Below, in pieces: positions 52,301 through 60,206 of a DNA stretch of 64,000 bases. The notes under the pieces are model-generated. The model was not told the origin of the DNA. It did not search any database and was given only the letters and a program-made list of their open reading frames with translations. Position numbers and translations under genes: made by a program. Position 1 is the first letter of the stretch; each line of letters opens with the position of its first letter. Origin of the DNA: Bacteroidales bacterium (GTDB lineage Bacteria; Bacteroidota; Bacteroidia; Bacteroidales; F082); contig JAKSMW010000002.1 in assembly GCA_024400395.1 (NCBI GenBank), forward strand, positions 48,304 through 112,303, in the 5' to 3' direction.

Positions 52301-55300
52301 ATAACGATAGTTATAATCAGGAGAATATTCAACCCTTGATGTGCGTTTTGCAGTTGCCGACTGCGAAGACTGCACCTGCCCGACAATATTTCCGACGACG
52401 TCATACTCATAATTCGTGGTAACAGTCAGCGGATCATAATCGTTCCAGGTCAAATTAGGCATCGAAATCTTTTTCACAATTCTGAACGGATTTCCCAAAT
52501 TGTCATACATAAATCTCTCGCAATGCCCGATATGATTTCCATTTTGTGAAAACTCCGAATGTTCTATGCCACTGATTCTGTTGACTGCCCATTGCCCCAC
52601 ATCATTGCGATATGTGTACTCATTACAAGTCTGGTAATCATATACGCCAACGTCATCACCCTTATTTTGCCGGTCAACACCGACGGTCGTTTTCTTAAGG
52701 TTTACATAGTTGTAATATGTATTACCACCCGAATCGCTAACATATTCATTATCTGTCAATTCAGTTTTAAGCACACCCATATCCCCATCGAAATTTATTG
52801 AAATTTTCTTATTGAGATGTTGCAATGGCATCACAATTTTTGAATTATCAGCACACACGAACTTATCATATTCAAAAATCTCTGTTCCAACGGCCATATT
52901 GTCAGAATCGAATAACCTTATTATTGAGGGCAACGCCATAACAGACTGTCCAATTGGCTCAAGTTCAAACTTCACAAATTTCCTTTGTGCTTGTTTCCCA
53001 TTGACAAATGTACATATTTGATTATGTTCTGCACCCAAAATGCCTCGGCCATCCGTATGATACCAAATATTATCATACGAGTATTTTTTGCAACAAGCAT
53101 TTCCGTTTGTTGTGAAGACAGTGTCAGCTTTCAATGCCCTAACGGGAATACCGACAGTTCTTATTTCATCATCAATCCATTTAAAATCAAATGAATACAT
53201 CGAATTATCTTTATATGGCATGAGATAATCGTATGCAAAGCCATGAGCATTCCCGACGCCATCGGTCACTCGTTCAACAGAATACATTGCCGAATGAGGA
53301 TTAAGCGCAACAACTTTCGGAGTAATTGAATTCAATGGATTTTTGTCCACGCTGCCAAGGACACTTTGATTTTCTTGTCCGAAGAAGTTTCCGACATACA
53401 CATGATTATGTCTGCAATCTATGTTTAAATAATATCTGTTAGTATATTTAAAATCATATTCTCCAGACGATTTCTGATACATGTAAGACCCGAGAACCAT
53501 ATATGTGTTGCCGGCGTAGCTTTTAAATACAGCGACATCACATTTCCCATCGCCATCAAAATCCGCATTTCTGATTGTCACCACAGGTTGTGACAACTGT
53601 CTCAAAGAACATGAATACTTGTCCTGCGGAGACAACGTAAGACCCACAAGCAGTTGAGAATGAATGCAAGACTCCGCTGGAAGAAATTGTTTTCCATCCG
53701 ACATGAGGACTTCCCAATAATTCCTATTGCTATATTTCAGCAAATCCATATTTCCATCTCCATTGAAATCGCCAGGGAACAAGTAATCTTCAGTGTTTAT
53801 GCCGTTATCCATAAATTTATTGTTGTATCTATAAAAGCCATTGACGAGTTTCAGATTTGCCACGACCGCTTTGTCATCCGTAACATACATAACTTCTTGT
53901 TTCCCATCACCATCCATATCCAAAACAACAACGTCTTTCGGGACATTTTCGTAGGACACAGCTTCCAATGTCTGCTGATATGGCGCACCGTTTTTACAAT
54001 AAACTATGCATGGATAATAGACACCTGACGAGTATTCGTTGTTATAAACAAAATAGAAACTTGTCCTGTGTTCGCCGCAGAAATCTCCGGGATACAGATT
54101 AAAGAATCTGTCATACGACAAATCATCTCCTGCTTTCGAAAAAGTCACGTCACCATTGTTTAAATAGAATGCCGCTTTTGATCTCCAATTTGAGTTCTCT
54201 TCAAAATTACAGAAATACGGAACAACATCCGCCAATCCATCGCCATCAAAATCAACAACATATACCCATTCAAGAGTTTTGTCGAACACGAAAGTGAACC
54301 GAGGAGTGTTTTCAAAAGTGCCATCTGCATTATTGATATAAACCTCTGCGGTGACATTTTCCTGATAGCTATTGCCATTTTTATAGGGGACGACAAGCAC
54401 ATCCGAAAATCCGTCACCGTTGAAATCACCCACAAACGGCACTTTATTAAACACATTCTTATTCAATGTCCGACTTTGTATTTTCTCGTTAAAATGTTTT
54501 TTCTTGTCATTCCAAGATACAACCGTCGGATTCAGTTTCATTCCATCGGCGACAAGCGATATGCTTTTCAACCTGTTATAATTGAAGCAGACCGCATCAT
54601 ACATTGCTGGAGCTAAATAATCAAAGGTGTAACACAACAACTCCTTGCCGGAAGACTTATCTTTAACCACAATATTCTTCAACAATTTTTTTATCCTAAC
54701 GGCATTCTGGTAAACATAGTAAGTTTCGTTATCATCCCTATTTTGATATGAAAACAAGACTTCGTACATTGAATTTACTCCACGTGACTTGTTCAGTGTA
54801 TATTCAATATAACTTACGTATGATTCACCTTCTGCATTATTATTGTCATAATGGAAAACTATTGTATTTCCGTCCCTGTCGGAAATTTTGCTAACCAACC
54901 AGGACATTGCCGGGCCATGTCCATTTTGAGGCAAAATGTACGAATCCGAAGATGACCCATATTCCCAGATTGTCCCATCAGCTTTATAAACCGTAAAATA
55001 CGCCGGACCGTCTTGCACGCTTCTCGAATGTGACACGATTTTTGACATGTCATCAATTTCGGTTCGGTATGTTGCGTCATTGCTACCGTATGGAAGCTGG
55101 CAATTCAGCATAAGACGTTTCCCATCAAGCGCAAATCGGTCATCATTGTTGAATTTCACTCTTCCCACGACTCCATCGTGGTATTTTGTAGTCCCCACTC
55201 TGGCAATCGACGACAATCCGGTAAGATTCCAGGCCCACCCCAACAAACCGTTACCAGCTTGGTTATTGTACGTAATAGCCAGATCTGGAGTCATGTCGCC

Positions 55301-55660
55301 GATACCTTTTGGAAGCTGAATCGGTATGGAATATACTGCACAACCAATGTCACTCACATTGAGTGTACCCGGCAGAGCTCCGACAACGCCGTCATCACTT
55401 AATGATGATGGCCCACCTAAAAAACCCGATTCTGGAGGAAACACCCCATATCTGTTTATCACGAAACTTGCCGAAGAATTATTTTCAGGATTACTCTTAA
55501 AGCCGTCCAACAATCTGATACACGACGATGCTTCGAATCTGTATGTTTCACGTCCATCAAGTTGGCTGTTCAGTTCAAACTCGGTCTGTCGCTTGTGGTT
55601 TTCAGCAAACACGCAAACCACTGACAGCAACAGCATTTGCAATAAAATAATCTTTTTCAT
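49376..55660 (-). CDS. Giant SpvB/RHS-repeat secreted protein
   Basis: A 2094-residue exported protein. A signal peptide (~1-20) precedes a SpvB-type segment (YSIPIQLPKGIGDMTPDL, YNNQAGNGLLGWAWNLTGLS), then five FG-GAP/VCBS calcium-loop motifs (DFNGDGFSD, DFDGDGLAD, DMDGDGKQE, DFNGDGNMD, DFDGDGKCD), then many RHS/YD repeats (for example YEYDAFGNLLKTI, FEYDHRRNKSK). The RHS core (DHLDSWCLIT...YDAWGNPR, YRYCYNNPLSYNDPSG) ends at ~1845. RHS shells are hollow cocoons that often hold a C-terminal toxin. Here the remaining ~249 residues are Gly/hydrophobic-rich and match no toxin I know, and no immunity gene follows before argS. It is the last gene of a five-gene surface operon. Confidence 0.88.
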   Translation of the reverse strand: MKKIILLQMLLLSVVCVFAENHKRQTEFELNSQLDGRETYRFEASSCIRLLDGFKSNPENNSSASFVINRYGVFPPESGFLGGPSSLSDDGVVGALPGTLNVSDIGCAVYSIPIQLPKGIGDMTPDLAITYNNQAGNGLLGWAWNLTGLSSIARVGTTKYHDGVVGRVKFNNDDRFALDGKRLMLNCQLPYGSNDATYRTEIDDMSKIVSHSRSVQDGPAYFTVYKADGTIWEYGSSSDSYILPQNGHGPAMSWLVSKISDRDGNTIVFHYDNNNAEGESYVSYIEYTLNKSRGVNSMYEVLFSYQNRDDNETYYVYQNAVRIKKLLKNIVVKDKSSGKELLCYTFDYLAPAMYDAVCFNYNRLKSISLVADGMKLNPTVVSWNDKKKHFNEKIQSRTLNKNVFNKVPFVGDFNGDGFSDVLVVPYKNGNSYQENVTAEVYINNADGTFENTPRFTFVFDKTLEWVYVVDFDGDGLADVVPYFCNFEENSNWRSKAAFYLNNGDVTFSKAGDDLSYDRFFNLYPGDFCGEHRTSFYFVYNNEYSSGVYYPCIVYCKNGAPYQQTLEAVSYENVPKDVVVLDMDGDGKQEVMYVTDDKAVVANLKLVNGFYRYNNKFMDNGINTEDYLFPGDFNGDGNMDLLKYSNRNYWEVLMSDGKQFLPAESCIHSQLLVGLTLSPQDKYSCSLRQLSQPVVTIRNADFDGDGKCDVAVFKSYAGNTYMVLGSYMYQKSSGEYDFKYTNRYYLNIDCRHNHVYVGNFFGQENQSVLGSVDKNPLNSITPKVVALNPHSAMYSVERVTDGVGNAHGFAYDYLMPYKDNSMYSFDFKWIDDEIRTVGIPVRALKADTVFTTNGNACCKKYSYDNIWYHTDGRGILGAEHNQICTFVNGKQAQRKFVKFELEPIGQSVMALPSIIRLFDSDNMAVGTEIFEYDKFVCADNSKIVMPLQHLNKKISINFDGDMGVLKTELTDNEYVSDSGGNTYYNYVNLKKTTVGVDRQNKGDDVGVYDYQTCNEYTYRNDVGQWAVNRISGIEHSEFSQNGNHIGHCERFMYDNLGNPFRIVKKISMPNLTWNDYDPLTVTTNYEYDVVGNIVGQVQSSQSATAKRTSRVEYSPDYNYRYPSAFVNEKGWRTDVRYSDCFGLTASTVDYNDFVMNTSDDIFGVTSVCLMSDGVEVVKTKRWAKGNKHAPDNAMYYCWEKSTGKAESMVFYHKDGKQLRNVTFDINGEAVYVDMKYDDFGNLSARSLPYLYGENIDYVYFIYDKHNRIIEEIYPNGVRHEYSYDGFSKTMTTIATDGNVQSKTELTNEMGWVVRTVDVGGNVLTFDYYSDGLLKSSQIGNNSATKITFEYDHRRNKSKIDDPSSGVTRYEYDAFGNLLKTITSKNGIITCNYDPSGLLISRKINNGSGDVAETKWVYDNSKGKKGMLRQVSHGNSHSTVYSYDDLLHLISVNETINGVGYETLFEYDPAGRELRKTYPSGVEIENHYSNSGFLKSVSDIESGVVLWKTNNTDAFGNITDYQLGNGMQTQLGYDKDFKYLKSIYTCKDKKVYQNLTYSYDDFGNMTNRTKHSGTMVSESFEYDGFNRLTGIKLNGKVTGSMTYDEYGNMTDKTINGVSVFYDGEYGGKEPYAIRSAKTEIESLDGLAHKCTYTAFDKLQDASNSQAAISFGYDAELNRDRMTVVCDGVRTNKTYIGDCEFVEKNKTITTFTFLTGPMGVFAVVRDDGDGTRSLLYIHKDHLDSWCLITDENADVVQQTSYDAWGNPRNPATWSGEYNGELLCDRGFTGHEHILPLGLINMNGRVYDPMMSMMLSPDNYIQDMYFSQNYNRYRYCYNNPLSYNDPSGEIAQWLIEGFFWGAVNVISNIDAIDDFGEGLLLFAAGFAYGSLTHGLTGCSWITQVACGAGAKVIEAGVNNFVSQNDGSYDWSAIDNSSLKEDVLYALGYGLTSSMLNAYIVSPTDENPGVCLGTLICEDYKRGHILETTVAGFVGNFFSQKNPLESIDWSSLGVDWINVFPSVFGTLAIYYPDNELFKLLGDIGDLYGVIFGLGEGQNGNGTDKDPVMNAIRFDSPMISRANLNAPACYSNVRSLILNK

Positions 55661-55671
55661 GGCAATGGTTT

Positions 55672-56100
55672 TTAGAGTTTAACAATTGTTCGTGTGAACG
55701 TGTCTCCAGAAGCATTGACGATGACAATGTATGCGCCAGGCAGGAATCCGCTTATATCCAATATCGTTTCTTCCGGTCCGACAGTTCCACTTTTCACAGA
55801 AAGCCCGTTTATGTCATATATGGTATATGAGACCTGCATATTATCGAAACAACTTCCCAACGACAATGTCACAAAGTCATTTGAAGGATTGGGGTATAAT
55901 GTAAACTCCTCCTCTGCCAATTGCTCCGCAAAATCCACAACATCCTCGTCATTTTTGTCACATCCGTCGTAAAAGACACGCTCCACTCTGTTTCCATTAC
56001 CATCATAATCGAATGATATGCAATGCTGCGCCATAGAATTCTTGGATTGCAAAAGGCACAATACAAGCCCAAGAAATATTGTTAAATATTTCATTTTCAT
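55672..56100 (-). CDS. Small T9SS sorting-domain protein
   Basis: A 142-residue protein: signal peptide (ending SMAQ), a short YDGNGNRVERVFYDGC segment that looks like a single RHS/YD-type unit, an acidic linker (DVVDFAEQLAEEE) and a complete T9SS sorting domain from LYPNPSNDFV to the end. There is almost no cargo domain, so it may act as a surface anchor or cap for the RHS protein encoded 11 nt downstream; this is inference. A start 6 nt further in (56094) is equally possible. Confidence 0.7.
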   Translation of the reverse strand: MKMKYLTIFLGLVLCLLQSKNSMAQHCISFDYDGNGNRVERVFYDGCDKNDEDVVDFAEQLAEEEFTLYPNPSNDFVTLSLGSCFDNMQVSYTIYDINGLSVKSGTVGPEETILDISGFLPGAYIVIVNASGDTFTRTIVKL

Positions 56101-56118
56101 AGCGTTACATATTTTATT

Positions 56119-57108
56119 TTACTTTATTTCCTGCTGTAAAGACTTAATAATTTCCTGCTGACGTTGAATTTGTTCATTCAGTTCAATGACGTACAATGTC
56201 AATTCTTCGACTTTTTTAAGCAAGATGCCATCCATTTGGGCAAGGTTAAAACCTTTTTGAAGGACTGTACTTTCCGACGGCACTCCTGGCAGGCATCCTT
56301 TGTCATCAATATAACGATTCAGTTCATTCAAAGGCATCAGTTCGTAACTGTCATCAAACACATAATCGTGCCATTCGCTCACCTCTTTCACATACACTTC
56401 GCTTGTCAGTATTCCGCCGCTTACAGCAAGGGAAAAATCGTAATCGCCTGTAAATGCGTTATCTGCATTGATGCCGACTTTCCCATTCAGCGTGATTTTC
56501 TTGGAATCGAATGACAGACCCGGACCGCCGGCAAGGACATTCATGCCGTCTTTTGTAACCGAAATCTTATTGTTCGCATCGTAGAGCTGGATGTACGCCG
56601 ACCTTGTCGAGACACTGGAGGTTTCCAAGATCAAACCGGCATCCTCATTGGCATCTGACTTCAAGTGGAACTTGGCAGAAGGGTTGATGACATTGCCAAT
56701 TCCAATTCTTCCAGTGGTTTCCCCGCCAGCCGAAGTGCTCACGAACAACGTTGGCCGTTTGCTGTTGAATCCGACCATTAGGGTGTTCTGTTTGTTGTTA
56801 ATCAAAGCCTTTACGTCTGAATCAGCTAATCCGCTGCCAATCACGACGGCACCCGTCGCGTTGGTTCTGACGAAATTGCCGATGGCAACGGAATTTCCAC
56901 CAGTGGTTCGGTTAGAATTGCCGAAAGCAATCGAACACATTCCGTTTGTATAATTGTTTACGCCAATAGTTGCCGAATAATTTCCATTGGCATGGTTCAT
57001 GGACGAACCTGTAGGGCCGCACAAATCACAGCCGCCCTTTTCCTGTGCGTTCATCACACTGCACATTGCAAGTGAAAGCACCAAAAAACTAAAAAAACAA
57101 GGTTTCAT
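56119..57108 (-). CDS. YadA-head/tail-fiber-like surface protein
   Basis: A 329-residue exported protein. After the signal peptide come YadA-type head repeats (ANGNYSATIG, GMCSIAFG, GGNSVAIG, ATGAVVIG) and tail-fiber-like beta segments (AKFHLKSDANEDAGLIL). The C-terminal part, from WHDYVFDDSYELMPLNEL through LPGVPSE to a coiled coil (KKVEELTLYVIELNEQIQRQQEI), resembles the chaperone-like end of Bacteroidetes tail-fiber domain proteins. It probably trimerises on the cell surface. No T9SS sorting domain is present. Third gene of the RHS operon. Confidence 0.75.
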   Translation of the reverse strand: MKPCFFSFLVLSLAMCSVMNAQEKGGCDLCGPTGSSMNHANGNYSATIGVNNYTNGMCSIAFGNSNRTTGGNSVAIGNFVRTNATGAVVIGSGLADSDVKALINNKQNTLMVGFNSKRPTLFVSTSAGGETTGRIGIGNVINPSAKFHLKSDANEDAGLILETSSVSTRSAYIQLYDANNKISVTKDGMNVLAGGPGLSFDSKKITLNGKVGINADNAFTGDYDFSLAVSGGILTSEVYVKEVSEWHDYVFDDSYELMPLNELNRYIDDKGCLPGVPSESTVLQKGFNLAQMDGILLKKVEELTLYVIELNEQIQRQQEIIKSLQQEIK

Positions 57109-57126
57109 AACTAAAAAATCTAATTG

Positions 57127-58605
57127 TTAATCTTTAATAAATTTTCCTCTTAATGAGTTCTTGCCATTTAAAACATCGTAAAAATAAACTCCATTTTCAA
57201 AAGAAGACACATCGATTTTTATTGTTGAATTGTCTGACAGCGACAATTTCCGTTCAAGCATTTTCTGTCCGCTAATACTACAAACAGACACCACGACTTC
57301 CTGATTTTCAACATCATTTATCGAAATATTCAGAATATCCGTTGTCGGATTAGGGTAAACATCGACACCGTGACAAACTTCAGTGTTCTCAACCACGGAT
57401 AGAGGCACAACGAAATCCTCTCGCATGAGTTTTTTTATATAAACCGCATTCTGCTCTCCAAATTTGCAATTGCCATAGATAAGGCAGCCCCCGTCATGAG
57501 TTTTTTGCATGTGATATATGTTGAAATTTCTGTCGTCGTATCTGAAACATTTTGTTCCCAATAGATTCAAATCCTTGTCAATCAACATCATGACCACGCT
57601 GTTAATAGTCCCGAAAAACGCCTGATGATATGTGGCGAAATATATTGTCGAATCATTGACATACTGCAATGCGCGATTTGAAGGTGTATAATCAGCGGTA
57701 TCAACTCTGTTGTAGATCAAAGTGTCTAACAGAGCCAAAGTGGTGTCACACTTAAAAACCGCCGCGATTTCATTTTCATCTGCGCTATGACGGTCAAATA
57801 TCATTGCAGACATCAGGAAATGGGTGTTGTCCAACCATATACTTGAATTCATCCACTCGGCGACAAGTCTTCCATCTAACACATTATGATGTGAGAAGAA
57901 ATTCAAATCCTTGTCGAAATAGCTGATGCATTGCCCACCCGACGAATTAAAGCCGCTGCTCATCAACATCATGTTTTCAGAACCTTGCATTATCGACAGG
58001 TCTCTTGGGTTTACATGCCCCAAAAACGGAGTCACAGTAATTTTGCTTTCAAGCATATTCCCATGAACGTCAAATCTGCAAATCATGCAGTCGTTGTTGA
58101 CAGTCCAATTTGGATTCACCCTTCTCACCGCAACGGCCAAAATTATATCCCCATGAGTTCCCGCCGCAACACACACATGATGCGCCAAAAAGTAAGGACT
58201 CGGCAACGGATATGTATGTTCTTCGACAATTTCCAACTCCTGATTAATTATCGCTATCCATATCTGCTTATACTCATCACCATACTCTGTAGGATTCTTC
58301 AGGCCTGCGACAAAAGCATTGCCATTTTCAAGGCACAACGCACTGCTGAAATAATTTTGTCCGGATTCGGGAATATAATAATTATATTTGTAGGACCCGT
58401 CGTTGTCAACAAACATCGCATAGGCGACATTATTTTCATCTATCTTGGGTTTTGCAATTTTACCGAAAAAATAGTGACCATTTTCATTGCTGTCACCAGT
58501 ATTCAGGTTTGTAATGCATGGTTGATCGAAATAAAGCTCCCAACCCTGACTCCATACAATATTCGGAATCAAACAAATTAACAATAATACGATGTGTCTT
58601 CTCAT
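57127..58605 (-). CDS. T9SS-secreted beta-propeller-like protein
   Basis: A 492-residue secreted protein: signal peptide (ending IVWSQ), then ~380 residues of repeated aromatic beta-strand segments (for example GNAFVAGLKNP, YIPESGQNYFSSALCL, HDGGCLIYGNCKFG) consistent with a beta-propeller, and a T9SS sorting domain from VDVYPNPTTD to FENGVYFYDVLNGKNSLRGKFI. No enzyme motif was seen. It follows the lipoprotein gene by 25 nt. Confidence 0.75.
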   Translation of the reverse strand: MRRHIVLLLICLIPNIVWSQGWELYFDQPCITNLNTGDSNENGHYFFGKIAKPKIDENNVAYAMFVDNDGSYKYNYYIPESGQNYFSSALCLENGNAFVAGLKNPTEYGDEYKQIWIAIINQELEIVEEHTYPLPSPYFLAHHVCVAAGTHGDIILAVAVRRVNPNWTVNNDCMICRFDVHGNMLESKITVTPFLGHVNPRDLSIMQGSENMMLMSSGFNSSGGQCISYFDKDLNFFSHHNVLDGRLVAEWMNSSIWLDNTHFLMSAMIFDRHSADENEIAAVFKCDTTLALLDTLIYNRVDTADYTPSNRALQYVNDSTIYFATYHQAFFGTINSVVMMLIDKDLNLLGTKCFRYDDRNFNIYHMQKTHDGGCLIYGNCKFGEQNAVYIKKLMREDFVVPLSVVENTEVCHGVDVYPNPTTDILNISINDVENQEVVVSVCSISGQKMLERKLSLSDNSTIKIDVSSFENGVYFYDVLNGKNSLRGKFIKD

Positions 58606-58630
58606 GATTTTATAAAATTTAATTTGTTAA

Positions 58631-59695
58631 TTAATTCAACAGATTCCTCGCCGGTCCGATTTCATTAACAGGAACAAGGATTCTGTCACCGTAAGTAATA
58701 GAATTATGATGAAAAGCATTTCCAGATTCTAAAATTCCCCTGATGTCAACCTGAATAAAACACACATTATCAAGCAATTCACCTGTATTTTTCAGGTCGT
58801 TTGGCAGCAATTGAAGAATCACTTTTTTCTCACCATTGAAATAATAGTTCAACCTCTCATAATTGAAATATAAACTCGGATTGGATGTATAACTAGAATT
58901 ATAAATATACGACTCACCATTTGGACGGAGATATTCAGGCCCTTCTAACGATTTCGTAATCAAATTGTAATTGATGTATCTGCATCCTGATACCGGCACC
59001 GGTGTACCCGCAAAATAATAGTTGATTGAGTCCTCAATGATTTCAGCCGCATCGTAAACAATCGATGGGTCATCACAGCTTCCGCCGTATTCGCCGAAAT
59101 ACCAGCAATCGCCGGGCTTGAAAGGACCGTCTTCCACAATGACATGACCATTATTGTCGTTACTGCGACCGGAAATGACATGTACATCAACAGAAGACCT
59201 GTCACCGACAACTTCGCCTTTCTCAAACACGACCGTCATGAGAGATTTGTCCTCTGTGATTCCATCATTCGCGTATGCATCACGTACTGAATTAGTTACA
59301 TCTTCATAAAGATTCGACACGTCATTGAGCGGCAACGACCCGTCCTCATCCAAATTGACATAAAACGTCAGATCTTGTTTCACAGTCTCAACATAATCCT
59401 TTTCAGGAGAAGAATAAGACGTGTTAAAAAGAGCTTCCATATTCCATAACACACTGTCAATCTGCATATTACCTGCGACTCTCATTGTCTTACATTTCTC
59501 AAGAGTCTCCTCAAAATGCTTAACCCTACTGACAAACGACTTCACCTTGGCATCATAATCTGGTGTCAAAGTAATGTCATTCACCACCTCTGGCTGTGGT
59601 TTAACTTGATTCTTCCTGCACGCATACAGGCCAAAAACAACAAGACCAATGCCTGCTGCAAAAAGTGCAATCCTATTTAAAAAGTTTAGTTTCAT
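58631..59695 (-). CDS. Lipoprotein heading the RHS operon, unknown function
   Basis: A 354-residue protein. A hydrophobic N-terminus ends in a lipobox-like LYAC (~residues 23-26), predicting lipidation. The mature part begins with a helical region (YDAKVKSFVSRVKHFEETLEKCKTM is the core) followed by mixed alpha/beta sequence with a Cys pair in GDCWYFGEYGGSC. No family was recognised. It is the first gene of the operon, behind a complete -33/-7 promoter and a ~140-nt leader. Confidence 0.65.
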   Translation of the reverse strand: MKLNFLNRIALFAAGIGLVVFGLYACRKNQVKPQPEVVNDITLTPDYDAKVKSFVSRVKHFEETLEKCKTMRVAGNMQIDSVLWNMEALFNTSYSSPEKDYVETVKQDLTFYVNLDEDGSLPLNDVSNLYEDVTNSVRDAYANDGITEDKSLMTVVFEKGEVVGDRSSVDVHVISGRSNDNNGHVIVEDGPFKPGDCWYFGEYGGSCDDPSIVYDAAEIIEDSINYYFAGTPVPVSGCRYINYNLITKSLEGPEYLRPNGESYIYNSSYTSNPSLYFNYERLNYYFNGEKKVILQLLPNDLKNTGELLDNVCFIQVDIRGILESGNAFHHNSITYGDRILVPVNEIGPARNLLN

Positions 59696-59748
59696 AAAAA
59701 AAATATTTAAAATAAAAAGATAAGTTTGTTTATGTACAACAATTCAAC

Positions 59749-59791
59749 GGTTATAGCCTTCGGTTATTTGTACTTAAACCGAAGACTAACC
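59749..59791 (-). promoter_or_regulatory. Hairpin in the 5' leader of the RHS operon
   Basis: CTTCGGTT (59758-59765) pairs with AACCGAAG (59777-59784), enclosed by GGTTA/TAACC (59749-59753, 59787-59791). It lies in the ~140-nt leader between promoter and first ATG. The rest of 59696-60029 is AT-rich and holds only the promoters noted separately. Confidence 0.5.
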
Positions 59792-59843
59792 AAAAGCGTT
59801 TTAATCACTCTCCTTCTCATTTTTCACTGCTATTATCACGCTG

Positions 59844-59874
59844 CAAAGATACAACATGAAAAACCGTTTGTCAA
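59844..59874 (-). promoter_or_regulatory. Full promoter of the RHS surface operon
   Basis: On the minus strand TTGACA (59874-59869) and TATCTTTG (59851-59844) are separated by 17 nt, a complete -33/-7 promoter. Confidence 0.7.
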
Positions 59875-60029
59875 GAACTTTTTTCTTTAATTTTATTTAC
59901 AATTCATTGATTTTCAAAAATAAATGTAAATTTTTATTTACATTACACCTTTATTAATATAGTAATCTTTCAGAGAAAAGATGATATTATAAAATTTTCA
60001 TATTTTTTTTCACCAATCAAAAAAAGTTG

Positions 60030-60037
60030 TATTTTTG
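60030..60037 (+). promoter_or_regulatory. -7 promoter box of the pyrBI operon
   Basis: TATTTTTG (TAnnTTTG), 7 nt upstream of the leader-peptide ATG and ~170 nt upstream of pyrB. Confidence 0.65.
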
Positions 60038-60044
60038 CACTCCG

Positions 60045-60176
60045 ATGGTTGAACAAAGATTTATATCGGAAATGCCTGGTAATTACGGCGCAAGAAGAAG
60101 CAATTCTTTGACAGACATCTTTTTTTATTTTGCTGACGGTTATTTAAAGCCGTCATTTTTTTTGTCGATAAGTTAA
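60045..60176 (+). CDS. pyrBI leader peptide (PyrL-like), attenuation control
   Basis: A 43-codon open frame starts 8 nt after the -7 box (MVEQRFISEMPGN...) and stops at TAA 60174-60176, 30 nt before pyrB. Codons 25-29 (IFFYF) read the U-rich stretch at 60118-60131, and codons 30-37 read the terminator stem. This is the layout of the 44-residue E. coli PyrL: slow RNA polymerase in the U-rich stretch at low UTP lets the translating ribosome catch up and block the terminator hairpin. The peptide sequence itself is not similar to PyrL; the call rests on architecture. Confidence 0.7.
   Translation: MVEQRFISEMPGNYGARRSNSLTDIFFYFADGYLKPSFFLSIS
60134..60163 (+). terminator. pyrBI attenuator (intrinsic terminator)
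   Basis: TGACGG (60134-60139) pairs with CCGTCA (60150-60155), extended by two more pairs, around a ~6-nt loop and followed by eight U (60156-60163). It lies inside the leader-peptide frame, upstream of pyrB, directly after a U-rich potential pause region. Confidence 0.8.
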
Positions 60177-60206
60177 ATAAATAATAAACAAATAATCTTT
60201 ATAACA

